NCBI GenBank assembly: GCA_016930015.1
Contig: JAFGHR010000073.1
Coordinates: forward strand, 1-37,189
DNA: 37,189 nucleotides
Direction: 5' to 3'
From: Anaerolineae bacterium
GTDB taxonomy: Bacteria; Chloroflexota; Anaerolineae; Aggregatilineales; Aggregatilineaceae
Below, piece after piece: positions 1-8,549 of this stretch. Position 1 is the first letter of the stretch. Each line of letters begins with the position of its first letter. The notes below the pieces were generated by a model that saw only the letters and a program-made list of their open reading frames with translations, ran no database searches and was not told the origin of the DNA. The position numbers were made by a program, and so were the translations under genes.

Positions 1-1647
1 GGAATCGGGATACTGGCCCCACAAAAACGGGTGCGCGGCCTCAACCCGGATCACGCCGTCTACGTCGAGCAGGCGCGCGCGCGTTTTAGCGGGTACCGGC
101 TCGCCTTTTTCCAGCGAAACGATACACGTCAGCGGCAGGTCGAAGCCGGAGACGATCTGACCGGGCGGCGCGGTATCCAGGCGGCGGCGGTAGGCGGTCA
201 TCGGGCTGAACTCGTGATCGCCGGGCGCGCTGAACTGGGCCAGCGGCGCGTAATGATAGTGGAACCAGTCCTGTTCGACCAACTGTTTCATGGCCCAATA
301 CTGCGTGGTGAGCACCCAGTCGGTTTTGTACTTGGCGGCGGCGTAGGTGTCGTGCGTGTAGTGCATGTCCGGCACGATCAGGCCGAACGAATCCAGCGTA
401 TACCGGTCGGCGTAATAACCCACAATGCCCAGGTCTTTGACCAGCAGGGAATCATCCGGCCCGGCGTGGGCGTCGATCCATCTGCCCGCTGTTTCATAGG
501 CGACCATGCGCGGCGGCGGTTTGTGATTGTCCCAGGCACGCACAAACGCCAGCCCCGCGCAGATCAACACCAGCCCTACCGCGCCACCGACTACAACCCG
601 GCGGTCGCCGAACACGATCCGGCGGTCGATGGCCGCGTGCACCAAACGCCGCGCCAGCCAATCACCGCCGAGCGCGGCCAGCAGGATCAGCGCCACGAGC
701 AGCGGTGTATAGTACCAGAACGCGGTCACGTTGAGCGCCGTATACCCGGTGGTATATAACCCGGCCCACAGGACCAGCGGACGCAGACCGGGCGAAATCA
801 ATGCGCGCCACGCACCGAGCACGATCAGCGGCACGGCCAGCAGCGTCAGCGGGTTGTTGCCGTAAAACGAGTCCCACCAGTCCGCGCCGACGCGTACAAA
901 CCGCGTGCCCTGTAAAAATTCCTCTTTGGCGCTGAACGTTTGCGGCAGCGGCGTGCCGAAATAGGCCCACGCGAACAGGAACCACGGCGCAATTCCGGCT
1001 ATATACGTCAGGCCGAGCCGCCAGGGCAGGCCGCGCCACGGGCGGCGCAGCGGGACAGCCTGATCCTGCCGGATAGCGCGGGCGCTGTCCCACAATGCAA
1101 TCAGGCCGAATGCACCCGCCAGCACCACGCCATCGGCACGCGTCCAGGTCAGGGCGGCGGCGGCGATCATGGCTGCTGGGCGCCGGTCGCGGTGCCACAG
1201 CCACAGCCCTCCGGTCAGGATCGCGCAGTAGAATAACGTTTCCATGCCGTAACTGACGTAGATCAAGGGCGAAACGGCCAGCGTGATCGCCAGCGCCGCC
1301 CGCGCAAAAAATGACGTGTCACGGCGCAACAGATCGACCGCAAAACCAGCCGTCACCAGCAAAAACAGCCCGCTGAGCAGGTTCCCGGCGTGCAGCAGAT
1401 CAGGCGTGATCCAGTACACGCCCGCCAGCAGCAGCGCCCACAGCGGCGTGGTGCTGCCCTGTACGTGTTCGCCGGGGTTAAAGACAAAACCCTCGCCCTG
1501 GGCTATGTTACGGCTGTACGCAAAGGTGATGAATACGTCGTCCTGGGTATAGTCCCAGAACGCGGCGGTCAGCAGCGCGACCAGTCCAAGCACGGCAGCA
1601 GCGATCAACCCGCTGCGCCGGGTGTGTAACTCGTGGAGGTGGATCAT
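1..1647 (-). CDS. GT-C membrane glycosyltransferase (3' end beyond window)
   Basis: The minus-strand frame opens at the ATG at 1647 and stays open for 549 codons to the window edge, so the C-terminus is missing. The N-terminus has a membrane segment (about residues 12-31), then an Asp-Asp pair (D36-D37) in the first outer loop followed by FITFAYSRN and GFVFNPGE. This layout is typical of GT-C polyprenyl-phosphate-sugar glycosyltransferases such as the mycobacterial arabinosyltransferase-like family. Further on are LTWTRADG, many hydrophobic helices, and a soluble C-terminal part with the recurrent GYYADRYTLDSFGL motif. The likely role is transfer of a sugar from a lipid carrier to a cell-surface glycan at the outer membrane face. 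The start lies 4 bp after the stop of the upstream GT-C gene, so the two are probably co-transcribed and translationally coupled. No clear ribosome binding site is visible. The exact sugar and acceptor cannot be told. Confidence 0.85.
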   Translation of the reverse strand, partial: MIHLHELHTRRSGLIAAAVLGLVALLTAAFWDYTQDDVFITFAYSRNIAQGEGFVFNPGEHVQGSTTPLWALLLAGVYWITPDLLHAGNLLSGLFLLVTAGFAVDLLRRDTSFFARAALAITLAVSPLIYVSYGMETLFYCAILTGGLWLWHRDRRPAAMIAAAALTWTRADGVVLAGAFGLIALWDSARAIRQDQAVPLRRPWRGLPWRLGLTYIAGIAPWFLFAWAYFGTPLPQTFSAKEEFLQGTRFVRVGADWWDSFYGNNPLTLLAVPLIVLGAWRALISPGLRPLVLWAGLYTTGYTALNVTAFWYYTPLLVALILLAALGGDWLARRLVHAAIDRRIVFGDRRVVVGGAVGLVLICAGLAFVRAWDNHKPPPRMVAYETAGRWIDAHAGPDDSLLVKDLGIVGYYADRYTLDSFGLIVPDMHYTHDTYAAAKYKTDWVLTTQYWAMKQLVEQDWFHYHYAPLAQFSAPGDHEFSPMTAYRRRLDTAPPGQIVSGFDLPLTCIVSLEKGEPVPAKTRARLLDVDGVIRVEAAHPFLWGQYPDS

Positions 1648-1651
1648 AGGC

Positions 1652-3991
1652 TTACTTGACTTGCATCCAATTCAACCAGGCGATATCACCGGTTTCTCCG
1701 CCGTGTTCCACGTTGATCCGCAGCAGTTGATCGGCTCGCCCGCTGGGATACACGCGTACCATCACCCGATAGCGGCCCGGCGCCACATCCGGCAGAACCG
1801 GCAGCGTCCACGTGACGGCTACCTGTTCACCCGGCGTCCACGCGGTGGTAGGCGGGGTGGGTGAGGCGTCCACCTGGGCGGCCTTGGTCAGTTTGGCCGG
1901 GTCCGGATCGATGACCTGGATCGAAACAACGTAATCGGTGTTCAACCGGTGTTGGGCTTCCCAGTAAAGCGTGATCGCCAGTTCGTCACCGGGCGCCAGC
2001 GACCGTTCGCTGACTTCATAGCCCAGCAGGGTTAGTTTACCCTCAAAATCGACGTTGAGCGGATTCGGCACGTCACCGGGCGGCGCTTCGAGCGTGATCT
2101 GGCCGAGCAGCACGCGGTTAAGCCCGGTATCGGCGCCGCTGCCGGTGGAGATCATACGTTCGTTGGTAGCCGAATCGTACAGGCCCATATACACGTCGAA
2201 CGTCTGCGGTGTGTATAAGCCTTCCGGCACGCGGATCGCCAGCGGGTTTTTCCACGCCTTGCCGTCCTCAAGTTCGGCAGTGGCGATCAATCCGCCGCCG
2301 GGATACACGTCCCGCTGCGCTTCGATCACGCCATATTCGTTGACCAGGTGCACAAAAATGTTCCAGTTACGCGTGATCGCGTCGGTCGCGGTGAAGGTCG
2401 GTGAGAACCGCGCATAGTGACCGGGGCGCACGCTCCCGCTTAGCGGCTGGTAAGCGGCGCACAGCGCATCGTCGCCGGAGTCGCCCGGTTCGGCAAAACA
2501 TACGGCCCGGTAGCCGTCCTGTTCGACGGTGTCGCCGTCCCACCAGTCCACGCTGTTTATCGAATACGCGGGCCGGATGGTCACAAAGGGCACCAGGATC
2601 GCCACGATCACAAAACACGCCGTGACAATACCCGCCAGGCCCCAGGCGGCGCGGCGTGATCCGCGTGCCCAGGCCACCAGCCCGACGATCATCCAGATGC
2701 TAAGCGGCGCGATGGCGCTGAACATCAGCCGCCCCTGCGAAGCCCATGTCTGGCGCGTCCAGCTTATCAGCGAGAAAAACACGATCACCGGCCAGATCAC
2801 GATCAGCAGGCGCGCCAACACCGGGCGCGGTGCCGGGTTGGCGGCGGCGGGCGCGTGTTCACGTGGTGAATATTTTCGTTGTGAGCGAGCTGCCGCAAAT
2901 ACCGGCCCGATGACCAACCCTGACACACACACAGCGGCCAGAATGTTGAACACCTTGTACACGGTGTCATGCATGGGCACGTTCAGGCCGCCAAAAAAAC
3001 CCCAGTAAGACTGCGCGAAGCCCCACCGCTCCGACCATAACTGGTCAAAGTCCGGCGTGATGCCCCGGCGGCCTACGATATCCAGAAACACATTAATCCC
3101 GGTCGCGTCACCGTACAGATCGTAGTTGCGCCAGTACCACCACCCGGCGATCAGGATCGTCAGCCCGCCGGATATCAGCCCGCCGACGATCACGGGCCGC
3201 CAATCCCGCAGCCGGATCGACGTGATCAGCAGCGCCAGCGCGATCAGCGGCAGCAAAAAGCCCACCTGGAACTTCGCCAGCAGTCCTGCGCCCGCCGCCA
3301 GGCCCAGCACGACGTAAAAGCGCGGGGTGGCGGACTGGGCCGGATAGTTGAGCAGGCGCACGATCAGCACCAGCAGCGCGGTTGCCAGCAGCGTAGACAG
3401 GTTGTCGTTGTTGATCACGCCGCTGATGAACAAAAACATCGGGTTGAAGGCGGTGATCGCGGCTGCGCCCAGCGCCACGACGGGCGCTGCCGGGAACAGT
3501 TCACGCCCCAGCCGGTAAGTGAGGTAAACCGTACCCGCGCCCATCACGATCGACAGGAAACGCACAATATGTACGGCCAGCGTAGTCCCGCGCCAGGGGA
3601 ACTGCTCGGCGTCGGCGTCATGCAGGATCATGTTGGCGTTACCGTCAGGCACGACCATGCCGATATCGGCGTGCTGGTTCAGGCGGCGCACCGTGTCCAT
3701 GTCGGACGTATCGATCCAGCCGGTAGCGATGGCGCCGAGCATGTAGTACAGCGGCGGTTGGCCGCCTTCCTGTCGCCAGGGGCCGATATGCGCCGGGTCC
3801 TGAACGGGCAGCCCCAGGTTATGATCGGCCATGTATTTCACCATCGGGTAATGCCACAGTTCATCGGATGCTTCAAAGACCGGGGTCACTGCGCTATAGA
3901 TGAGGGCCAGCACGACAAACCCGGCCAGGATCAGCGCCAGTCCGGCGTGTTCGCGGGATGAGGGGATAATATGAGGTCGCCATTTGCTCAT
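1652..3991 (-). CDS. GT-C family (GT39/ArnT-like) membrane glycosyltransferase with C-terminal soluble domain
   Basis: The product is 779 aa. A first membrane helix (about residues 17-37) is followed by ASDELWHY (D43-E44), the acidic pair expected of a GT-C catalytic loop, then by EGGQPPLYYML. This arrangement is typical of PMT/ArnT-like dolichyl- or undecaprenyl-phosphate sugar transferases. About ten more hydrophobic helices run to about residue 480. The last 300 residues are soluble and beta-rich and probably sit outside the membrane. The start at 3991 is the first Met and directly precedes the hydrophilic N-tail. A TATAAT box lies about 25 bases upstream on the minus strand. The gene leads a two-gene unit with the GT-C gene ending the window. 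The sugar specificity is unknown. Confidence 0.85.
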   Translation of the reverse strand: MSKWRPHIIPSSREHAGLALILAGFVVLALIYSAVTPVFEASDELWHYPMVKYMADHNLGLPVQDPAHIGPWRQEGGQPPLYYMLGAIATGWIDTSDMDTVRRLNQHADIGMVVPDGNANMILHDADAEQFPWRGTTLAVHIVRFLSIVMGAGTVYLTYRLGRELFPAAPVVALGAAAITAFNPMFLFISGVINNDNLSTLLATALLVLIVRLLNYPAQSATPRFYVVLGLAAGAGLLAKFQVGFLLPLIALALLITSIRLRDWRPVIVGGLISGGLTILIAGWWYWRNYDLYGDATGINVFLDIVGRRGITPDFDQLWSERWGFAQSYWGFFGGLNVPMHDTVYKVFNILAAVCVSGLVIGPVFAAARSQRKYSPREHAPAAANPAPRPVLARLLIVIWPVIVFFSLISWTRQTWASQGRLMFSAIAPLSIWMIVGLVAWARGSRRAAWGLAGIVTACFVIVAILVPFVTIRPAYSINSVDWWDGDTVEQDGYRAVCFAEPGDSGDDALCAAYQPLSGSVRPGHYARFSPTFTATDAITRNWNIFVHLVNEYGVIEAQRDVYPGGGLIATAELEDGKAWKNPLAIRVPEGLYTPQTFDVYMGLYDSATNERMISTGSGADTGLNRVLLGQITLEAPPGDVPNPLNVDFEGKLTLLGYEVSERSLAPGDELAITLYWEAQHRLNTDYVVSIQVIDPDPAKLTKAAQVDASPTPPTTAWTPGEQVAVTWTLPVLPDVAPGRYRVMVRVYPSGRADQLLRINVEHGGETGDIAWLNWMQVK

Positions 3992-4015
3992 AGTTTGTGT
4001 TCGATCCCACCAGCC

Positions 4016-4044
4016 ATTATAGTCAATCGAGCGGCCAGTTTACC
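4016..4044 (-). promoter_or_regulatory. Candidate promoter for the GT-C gene pair
   Basis: Read on the minus strand, a perfect TATAAT (4021-4016) lies 24 bases before the ATG at 3991. At 17 bp spacing the -35 position reads GGTAAA, which is weak. The call rests on the -10 box and its position in a divergent intergenic region. Confidence 0.4.
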
Positions 4045-4096
4045 GGAAGCGGCATCGCTCTGCCAGGGTGAGTCGCCTGCGCCCGCCTGACGCTCG

Positions 4097-4125
4097 TTGA
4101 CAATATGGCGATCCTTGCCTACACT
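4097..4125 (+). promoter_or_regulatory. sigma70-type promoter of the NAD(P)H oxidoreductase gene
   Basis: TTGACA (4097-4102), exactly 17 bp, then TACACT (4120-4125). The -35 box is perfect. Transcription would start near 4132, leaving a leader of about 120 nt before the coding start. The leader contains an inverted repeat and a hairpin. Confidence 0.7.
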
Positions 4126-4135
4126 GCGCACTATT

Positions 4136-4177
4136 GTTACGAGATTGTAACCGGTTGTTGTCAGAGAACCAGCAACC
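4136..4177 (+). promoter_or_regulatory. Possible operator and leader hairpin downstream of the promoter
   Basis: GTTAC (4136-4140) and GTAAC (4147-4151) form an inverted repeat with a 6-bp spacer right at the predicted transcription start. This is a suitable place for a repressor dimer. Just after it, GGTTGTTG (4153-4160) can pair with CAGCAACC (4170-4177), allowing one G-T pair. Whether either is functional cannot be judged from one sequence. Confidence 0.35.
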
Positions 4178-4250
4178 ATGAGGGGCGCCAATCAGGCGGT
4201 TGTGACCGGTCGCAGCGATTACCATGACGAGAGTAGAGGGCGATATCCCC

Positions 4251-4814
4251 ATGCGGTTCATGATCATCATCGATCATCCGTGGAAAAACAGCTTCAATCA
4301 CGCGATCCTGGCGCGTATCACCGCCCGGTTGGAATCTCGTGGTCATGCCGTTGACGTGCTGGACCTGCACGACGAGGATTTTGATCCCGTGATGCACGTT
4401 GACGAGTTAGCCGTGTACAAACAGGGCAAAACCCTCGATCCAGCGATTGGCGGTTACCAGGCGCGTGTCAATCAGGCCGATCACCTGATCTTTGTCTTCC
4501 CGGTGTGGTGGGAAGTCATGCCCGCGCTGCTCAAAGGCTGGATCGATAAGGTATTCCTGCCGGAATGGGCGTTTACGGAAGCCGATGCCGCCCCGCTGCT
4601 CACGTTTATCAAAACCGCCACGGCGATCACGACCATGGGCGCGCCGGAAGTCATCCACACGTCAGTTGAGCGCATGCTGCTCAAAGGCGTGCTGGAATTC
4701 TGCGGCGTGACCGAAACGTTCTGGCTCAACCTGTGTGCGGTGAGTGAAAAAACCGATGCCGAGCGCGAAGCGTGGCTGGCGGACATCGACGCGCACCTCG
4801 ACCGGCTGGCCTGA
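4251..4814 (+). CDS. Flavodoxin-fold NAD(P)H-dependent oxidoreductase (MdaB/KefF-like)
   Basis: The product is 187 aa, predicted cytoplasmic, FMN- or FAD-binding quinone or nitro reductase. It begins with a beta strand (MRFMIIIDHPW), followed by the small-residue/Asn stretch that binds the flavin phosphate. It contains FPVWWEVMPALLKGWIDKVF, the hallmark of the NAD(P)H:quinone oxidoreductase family (DT-diaphorase, MdaB, KefF). The start at 4251 is preferred over an in-frame ATG at 4224 because AGAGGG precedes it at a suitable distance and because the family begins at this strand. It is the only plus-strand gene in the first 8.7 kb. It has its own promoter and ends 3 bp from the convergent proline dehydrogenase gene. 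Substrate is unknown; a role in quinone detoxification is an inference. Confidence 0.85.
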   Translation: MRFMIIIDHPWKNSFNHAILARITARLESRGHAVDVLDLHDEDFDPVMHVDELAVYKQGKTLDPAIGGYQARVNQADHLIFVFPVWWEVMPALLKGWIDKVFLPEWAFTEADAAPLLTFIKTATAITTMGAPEVIHTSVERMLLKGVLEFCGVTETFWLNLCAVSEKTDAEREAWLADIDAHLDRLA

Positions 4815-4817
4815 CGT

Positions 4818-5783
4818 TTAGCGCTTACTCAGCATTGCCCGCAGCACAAAACCTGCCATGGCGGGTTTTTCACCCACGCGGCGGATGCTGTACGGCCACC
4901 ATGCCGCGCCAAACGGCATATAAACGCGCATGGTATGCTGCGCTGCGAGCTGGCGCTGCAATGGCTCGCGCACGCCGAGTAGCATTTCAATTTCATAGTC
5001 GCCCGGCTGCCAGCCGGTAGCCGAGGCTACCGGCATCAGGATGTTCAGAATCCGGTCGTCGTGCGTGGCGAATATGGGCCGCAGGCCGGATTCCTTCATG
5101 GGCGGGCTGAGCGCCAGCAGGCACAGCCGCAAATACGCGTCGTCGATATCGCGTTTGCGCGTATGGGCGATGCGGCGGTTCGCTACAAAGGCCCCTTTCA
5201 CCAGCCGGATCGTCGCGCCCTGTGCCGCCAGCCGTTTTAGATCATCCTCGGTGCGGAGTAAGTAGGTTTGCAGCGTGATCGCGGTGGGAACCTGCGCCTC
5301 GACCAACCGCTCGTAGAGCGTGATCGTTGGCTGAACATAACTCGCGTCTTCCATATCGAGCATCATGTAGCGCCCGGCGGGTAAATCTGCCAGCGCTGCG
5401 CCGATGCGCTGCGCGTTCGCCCAGCCCAGGTCCTCGTTGATCGAATACCCGATCTGGGTGGGGTCCACCGAGATAAACCAGTCCAGACCGGTATGGCTGA
5501 AGTGTTCGATGGCGGCGATGATGTGTTGCACGTTGTCTTCGACCCGCGCTTCGGTATCGACATACTCGCCCAGGTAATAGATCGAGGTGTGAATACCCGC
5601 TTCTGCGAAGGCTTCCGCTTTACGCTGCGCTGCCTCGACATCCGGCCCGGCGACAAACCGCTCGGCCAGCGCCGTCAGCCGGTCACTGCCTTCGATCCGC
5701 GTGCGCAAACCCTCGCGGCAGGCCAGGGAAATCATGGTTCGCTGCCACAACCGTTTGCCCAGGTTAGCACCCATAAACGTCAT
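4818..5783 (-). CDS. Proline dehydrogenase (monofunctional)
   Basis: The product is 321 aa, similar in length to monofunctional bacterial PRODH enzymes. It should oxidise L-proline to delta1-pyrroline-5-carboxylate with FAD, passing electrons to the quinone pool. A beta/alpha barrel pattern is visible: YYLGEYVD near residue 70, LDMED near 145, LVKGAF near 200, ATHD near 240, EIEMLLGVRE, and near the C-terminus YMPFGAAWWPYSIRRVGE. The last block holds the substrate-binding RRxxE signature. The start at 5783 is preceded by GGAGG with 5-bp spacing. No P5C dehydrogenase gene lies in the window, so the second step must be encoded elsewhere. The gene follows the GT4 gene by 71 bp on the same strand, but its strong ribosome site suggests independent expression. 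Confidence 0.92.
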   Translation of the reverse strand: MTFMGANLGKRLWQRTMISLACREGLRTRIEGSDRLTALAERFVAGPDVEAAQRKAEAFAEAGIHTSIYYLGEYVDTEARVEDNVQHIIAAIEHFSHTGLDWFISVDPTQIGYSINEDLGWANAQRIGAALADLPAGRYMMLDMEDASYVQPTITLYERLVEAQVPTAITLQTYLLRTEDDLKRLAAQGATIRLVKGAFVANRRIAHTRKRDIDDAYLRLCLLALSPPMKESGLRPIFATHDDRILNILMPVASATGWQPGDYEIEMLLGVREPLQRQLAAQHTMRVYMPFGAAWWPYSIRRVGEKPAMAGFVLRAMLSKR

Positions 5784-5854
5784 GGTATCCTCCAGAACTC
5801 ATCATGAACTTGTCTATTGTGTGACCAAAACAAAACGATACGTTCGGACACGGT

Positions 5855-7021
5855 TCAGCGTTGGTGGGATGGTTGCAGCAGGGTTTCATAATAAGCGGCG
5901 GTGCGTTCGGCGATCTTGTCCCAGGTGAATTCTTGCGCCAGTTTTTTGGCGTTTTGCCCCATCGCCGTGCATAAACCGGGATTATCGGCCAGGTCTTCGA
6001 TGGCCAGCGCCAGCGCGGTCGGTGAGTCGGGCGGGATCAAGCGTACATGATGATCGCTGCGCAGGTCCGGCATGTCAACTTCCGGGTACGTGGTGATGAT
6101 CACGCAGCCGTGCGCCAGCGCCGCCATCAGGCTGCCGCGCCGGAACGACACACCGTCCCGGTAGGGCAGGGCGATCATATCGGCAGCCATCAGGTGCCCG
6201 CTGACGGCGGTTTCATCCACAAAACCCGTCCACCGGATGTGATCGTTCAGGTCGAGTTCTTCGATCATCTCGTCTACTTCGCGGGCATAGACGATATTGG
6301 CCGGGTCGCTGGTGCCGGTTCGCCCGCCGATCATCAGGAGTTTTACGGGCAGGTGGTTGTCCCGGTTCGTGCGGACGGCGCGCAGCAGGGTTTCGATCCC
6401 CTTGCTGGCGTTCAAAAAGCCAAAATAGCTCACCACAATATCACTGGGATGAAAACCCAGGGCCGCACGCCATACTACCCGGTTGTAGCCGGGCGGCTGG
6501 CGGGGGCTGATGTTCGAGCCGATGGGGATATGCTGCATGCTGGCAATCGACTTGACCGACAACAGCCGTTCGTAGTCGCCGTGATTGGTCAGGATCGCGC
6601 CGTCGCTGCTGCGGGCCAGGGTTAACACGGCCTGGTAGCGCAGCGGTCCGGCTTTGGGAAACAGGTAGGGCACCAGCAGATCGTGAAATGTAGTGACGAC
6701 ATACACATCATCCAGCCGCACCGGCAGAATATGAACAAATGCGGCCATGTTATAGGCGGCGGCCTGGTATTGGATGTTGAGCACGTCGAGTTTTTGCGCC
6801 TGCACCCAGCGCCGGATGCGGCTGAGCGTTCCCCAGCCCCAGGTGTGGGCGTCCGCCATCACGTGAATGTTGTCATGTGATGTGCTGTTGGCGGCGCGGT
6901 GATCGGTAAAGACGTGAACCTCGTGCCCCAGCGCGACCAGGGCTTTGGATAGCTCCAATGTATAGGCACCAACGCCGCCTTGCATGGGCGGATATTCGCC
7001 TGTGACCTGTCCGATCCTCAT
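5855..7021 (-). CDS. Family 4 glycosyltransferase
   Basis: The product is 388 aa with a GT-B fold. The N-terminus (MRIGQVTGEYPPMQGGVGAYT) is the typical GT4 acceptor-domain start with its Gly-rich loop. The C-terminal half contains SYFGFLNASKGIETLLRA, WTGFVDET and IALPYRDGVSFRRGSLMAALAHG. This last segment occupies the donor-binding region, but the usual first Glu of the EX7E motif is replaced by a Ser/Phe/Arg context. The start at 7021 is chosen over the ATG at 7051 because it overlaps the stop of the upstream GT2 gene as ATGA. The preceding ten residues would lie inside that gene. It is third in an operon with an unknown membrane protein and a GT2, and is probably a cytoplasmic enzyme extending a lipid-linked glycan. 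Confidence 0.88.
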   Translation of the reverse strand: MRIGQVTGEYPPMQGGVGAYTLELSKALVALGHEVHVFTDHRAANSTSHDNIHVMADAHTWGWGTLSRIRRWVQAQKLDVLNIQYQAAAYNMAAFVHILPVRLDDVYVVTTFHDLLVPYLFPKAGPLRYQAVLTLARSSDGAILTNHGDYERLLSVKSIASMQHIPIGSNISPRQPPGYNRVVWRAALGFHPSDIVVSYFGFLNASKGIETLLRAVRTNRDNHLPVKLLMIGGRTGTSDPANIVYAREVDEMIEELDLNDHIRWTGFVDETAVSGHLMAADMIALPYRDGVSFRRGSLMAALAHGCVIITTYPEVDMPDLRSDHHVRLIPPDSPTALALAIEDLADNPGLCTAMGQNAKKLAQEFTWDKIAERTAAYYETLLQPSHQR

Positions 7022-8004
7022 GGTTCTCGCTTTCCTGATGCCAATGCCCACAGCACGCGTAGATACGTCGTGACTCGCTGGCGGCGCATAGCGGGTTTGT
7101 TCTTGAGCAGTGCCTTACCGCTTTCCTGGATGATCTGGAACCCGTAACTCAGGAGCAGAAATAATCGCAGCGCAAACGACACTCCGCGCCCGTGATATTT
7201 TTGAAAGTAACGCAGCTTGCTTTGCTGGAAATAAATATGGCGCGGCGCATCGACCTGCTCGGAACTCTTGCCGCCGTAGTGGGTGATCGTGGTGTGCCCT
7301 GCATATACCACCCGCCATCCGGCCAGCCTGGCGCGTTTGCACCAGTCCAGTTCCTCAGAGTACATCACGTAACCCGTATCCAGGCCGCCGATCTGATCGT
7401 ACACGGCGCGGCGGGCCATCAACGCGCAGCCCTGCACCCAGTCTACATCAACTGTACCGTCATCCGGCAAATCGCTTGCATAGAATCGTGTTAGAACGCG
7501 GCGCGGTGCGTAACCCTGAAGCCACGTACTTTCAAAGATGCCGGTCCACACCGTCGGAAAACGGCGGCGCGTCGATTGGTGGGTGCCGTCCGCGTTGAGC
7601 ACCTGCGGGCCGACGATGCCCACGTCCGGGTGTGTGTCCAGGTAGTCGAGCAGGGCGGGCAGCGTGTTTTTGTGGACCAGCGTGTCAGGATTGAGCAAAA
7701 ATACACAGCGACCGCGTGCCTGTGCCAGCCCGATGTTATTGGCGCGGGTGAAGCCAATATTGGTTGTTTCAGTGATCAGGTGCACCCACGGGAAACGATC
7801 TCGCACAACGGCCACGCTGTCATCCTGGCTGGCGCTGTCGATGACGATCACCTCGACACTTGGCCCGGAGTCACCGTGAAGCGTGCCATCCGGTGCCGTC
7901 CGCCGGACGGGAGCCGCCGCGATGCTGTCCAGGCAGTCGGCCAGCAGGCCGGACACATTCCAACTCACGATGATGATCGACAGATCGATAAGCGGCGATT
8001 GCAT
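7018..8004 (-). CDS. Family 2 glycosyltransferase (rhamnosyltransferase-like)
   Basis: The product is 328 aa with a GT-A fold. It shows LSIIIVSWN at the start, EVIVIDSASQDDS, NIGFTRANNIGL, and FLLNPDT with the metal/nucleotide-binding Asp. These are followed by GCALMARRAVYDQIGGLD and YSEELDWCKRARLAGW, which contains the catalytic-base ED/EE region. This order is that of the WbbL/rhamnosyltransferase branch of GT2. The C-terminus has an amphipathic or hydrophobic stretch (FALRLFLLLSYGFQII) suggesting membrane attachment. The start overlaps the stop of the upstream gene by one base (TGATG), and the end overlaps the next gene by 4 bases. A rhamnose donor is plausible because gmd and rmd lie nearby, but the specificity is inferred. 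Confidence 0.9.
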   Translation of the reverse strand: MQSPLIDLSIIIVSWNVSGLLADCLDSIAAAPVRRTAPDGTLHGDSGPSVEVIVIDSASQDDSVAVVRDRFPWVHLITETTNIGFTRANNIGLAQARGRCVFLLNPDTLVHKNTLPALLDYLDTHPDVGIVGPQVLNADGTHQSTRRRFPTVWTGIFESTWLQGYAPRRVLTRFYASDLPDDGTVDVDWVQGCALMARRAVYDQIGGLDTGYVMYSEELDWCKRARLAGWRVVYAGHTTITHYGGKSSEQVDAPRHIYFQQSKLRYFQKYHGRGVSFALRLFLLLSYGFQIIQESGKALLKNKPAMRRQRVTTYLRVLWALASGKREP

Positions 8005-8549
8005 CAGGCCATGTCACTCCAGGGTTCCAGGCTAAGCAGCCAGCCGGCAAAACGGGCATAGTATACCCGAAACTGGCCGGAATATGATGGCGGCATCCGG
8101 CGCCACGCCGCCCCGCTGATACGCAATTCCAGCTTACCCGCGATCAGGCAGGGCCGCGCCGCGCTGGGACTGCGTTTTATCGTTGTGGTGACGTGACGCA
8201 CCACCGGGTGGACGACGAGCAGCGTACCGCCGATCACGGCCAGCGCAAACAAGGCGATCAACGCCCACAAAACGCCATATAGTGTTCGCTGCCACGGGTA
8301 CGTGATGCCGGGCGCCAGCGCCGCCGCCAGGATCACGTTTAACACACACGCGGCAGCGCCTTTCACCAGAAAACCGATCCCGCGGTAGCGCAGGGCCTGC
8401 CGCTGGCGTGCGCTGACCCGGCCTGCCCGGTTAAACGCCAGTTCATCCGGCGCAAAGCCGAAGATCGCGCCCAGGTCGCCGATCGATGGTGTGCTGCTTG
8501 TTGGCTGGCCGGTGGTGTGCTGCATATCACTGTGTGCCAGGTTCATCAT
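8004..8549 (-). CDS. Hypothetical membrane protein with two transmembrane helices
   Basis: The product is 181 aa. I do not recognise a named domain. The cytoplasmic N-terminus has a conserved-looking segment, FAPDELAFNRAGRVSARQ, ending in basic residues. Two close hydrophobic helices follow (about residues 60-82 and 87-111), then a short soluble C-terminal part ending in YYARFAGWLLSLEP. Similar N-terminal motifs (DLxxNRxGxLSxxQ) occur, to my recollection, in other two-helix proteins of Chloroflexi; that memory should be checked. The gene is first in the operon with the GT2 and GT4 genes, overlapping the GT2 start by one base. That implies co-expression and perhaps a role at the membrane in glycan assembly. 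No good ribosome site precedes any of its candidate Met codons. Confidence 0.7.
   Translation of the reverse strand: MMNLAHSDMQHTTGQPTSSTPSIGDLGAIFGFAPDELAFNRAGRVSARQRQALRYRGIGFLVKGAAACVLNVILAAALAPGITYPWQRTLYGVLWALIALFALAVIGGTLLVVHPVVRHVTTTIKRSPSAARPCLIAGKLELRISGAAWRRMPPSYSGQFRVYYARFAGWLLSLEPWSDMA

Noticed and set aside
31..759. Plus-strand open frame opposite the first glycosyltransferase
   Set aside because: The minus frame carries GT-C motifs and membrane helices; the plus frame has no recognisable protein features.
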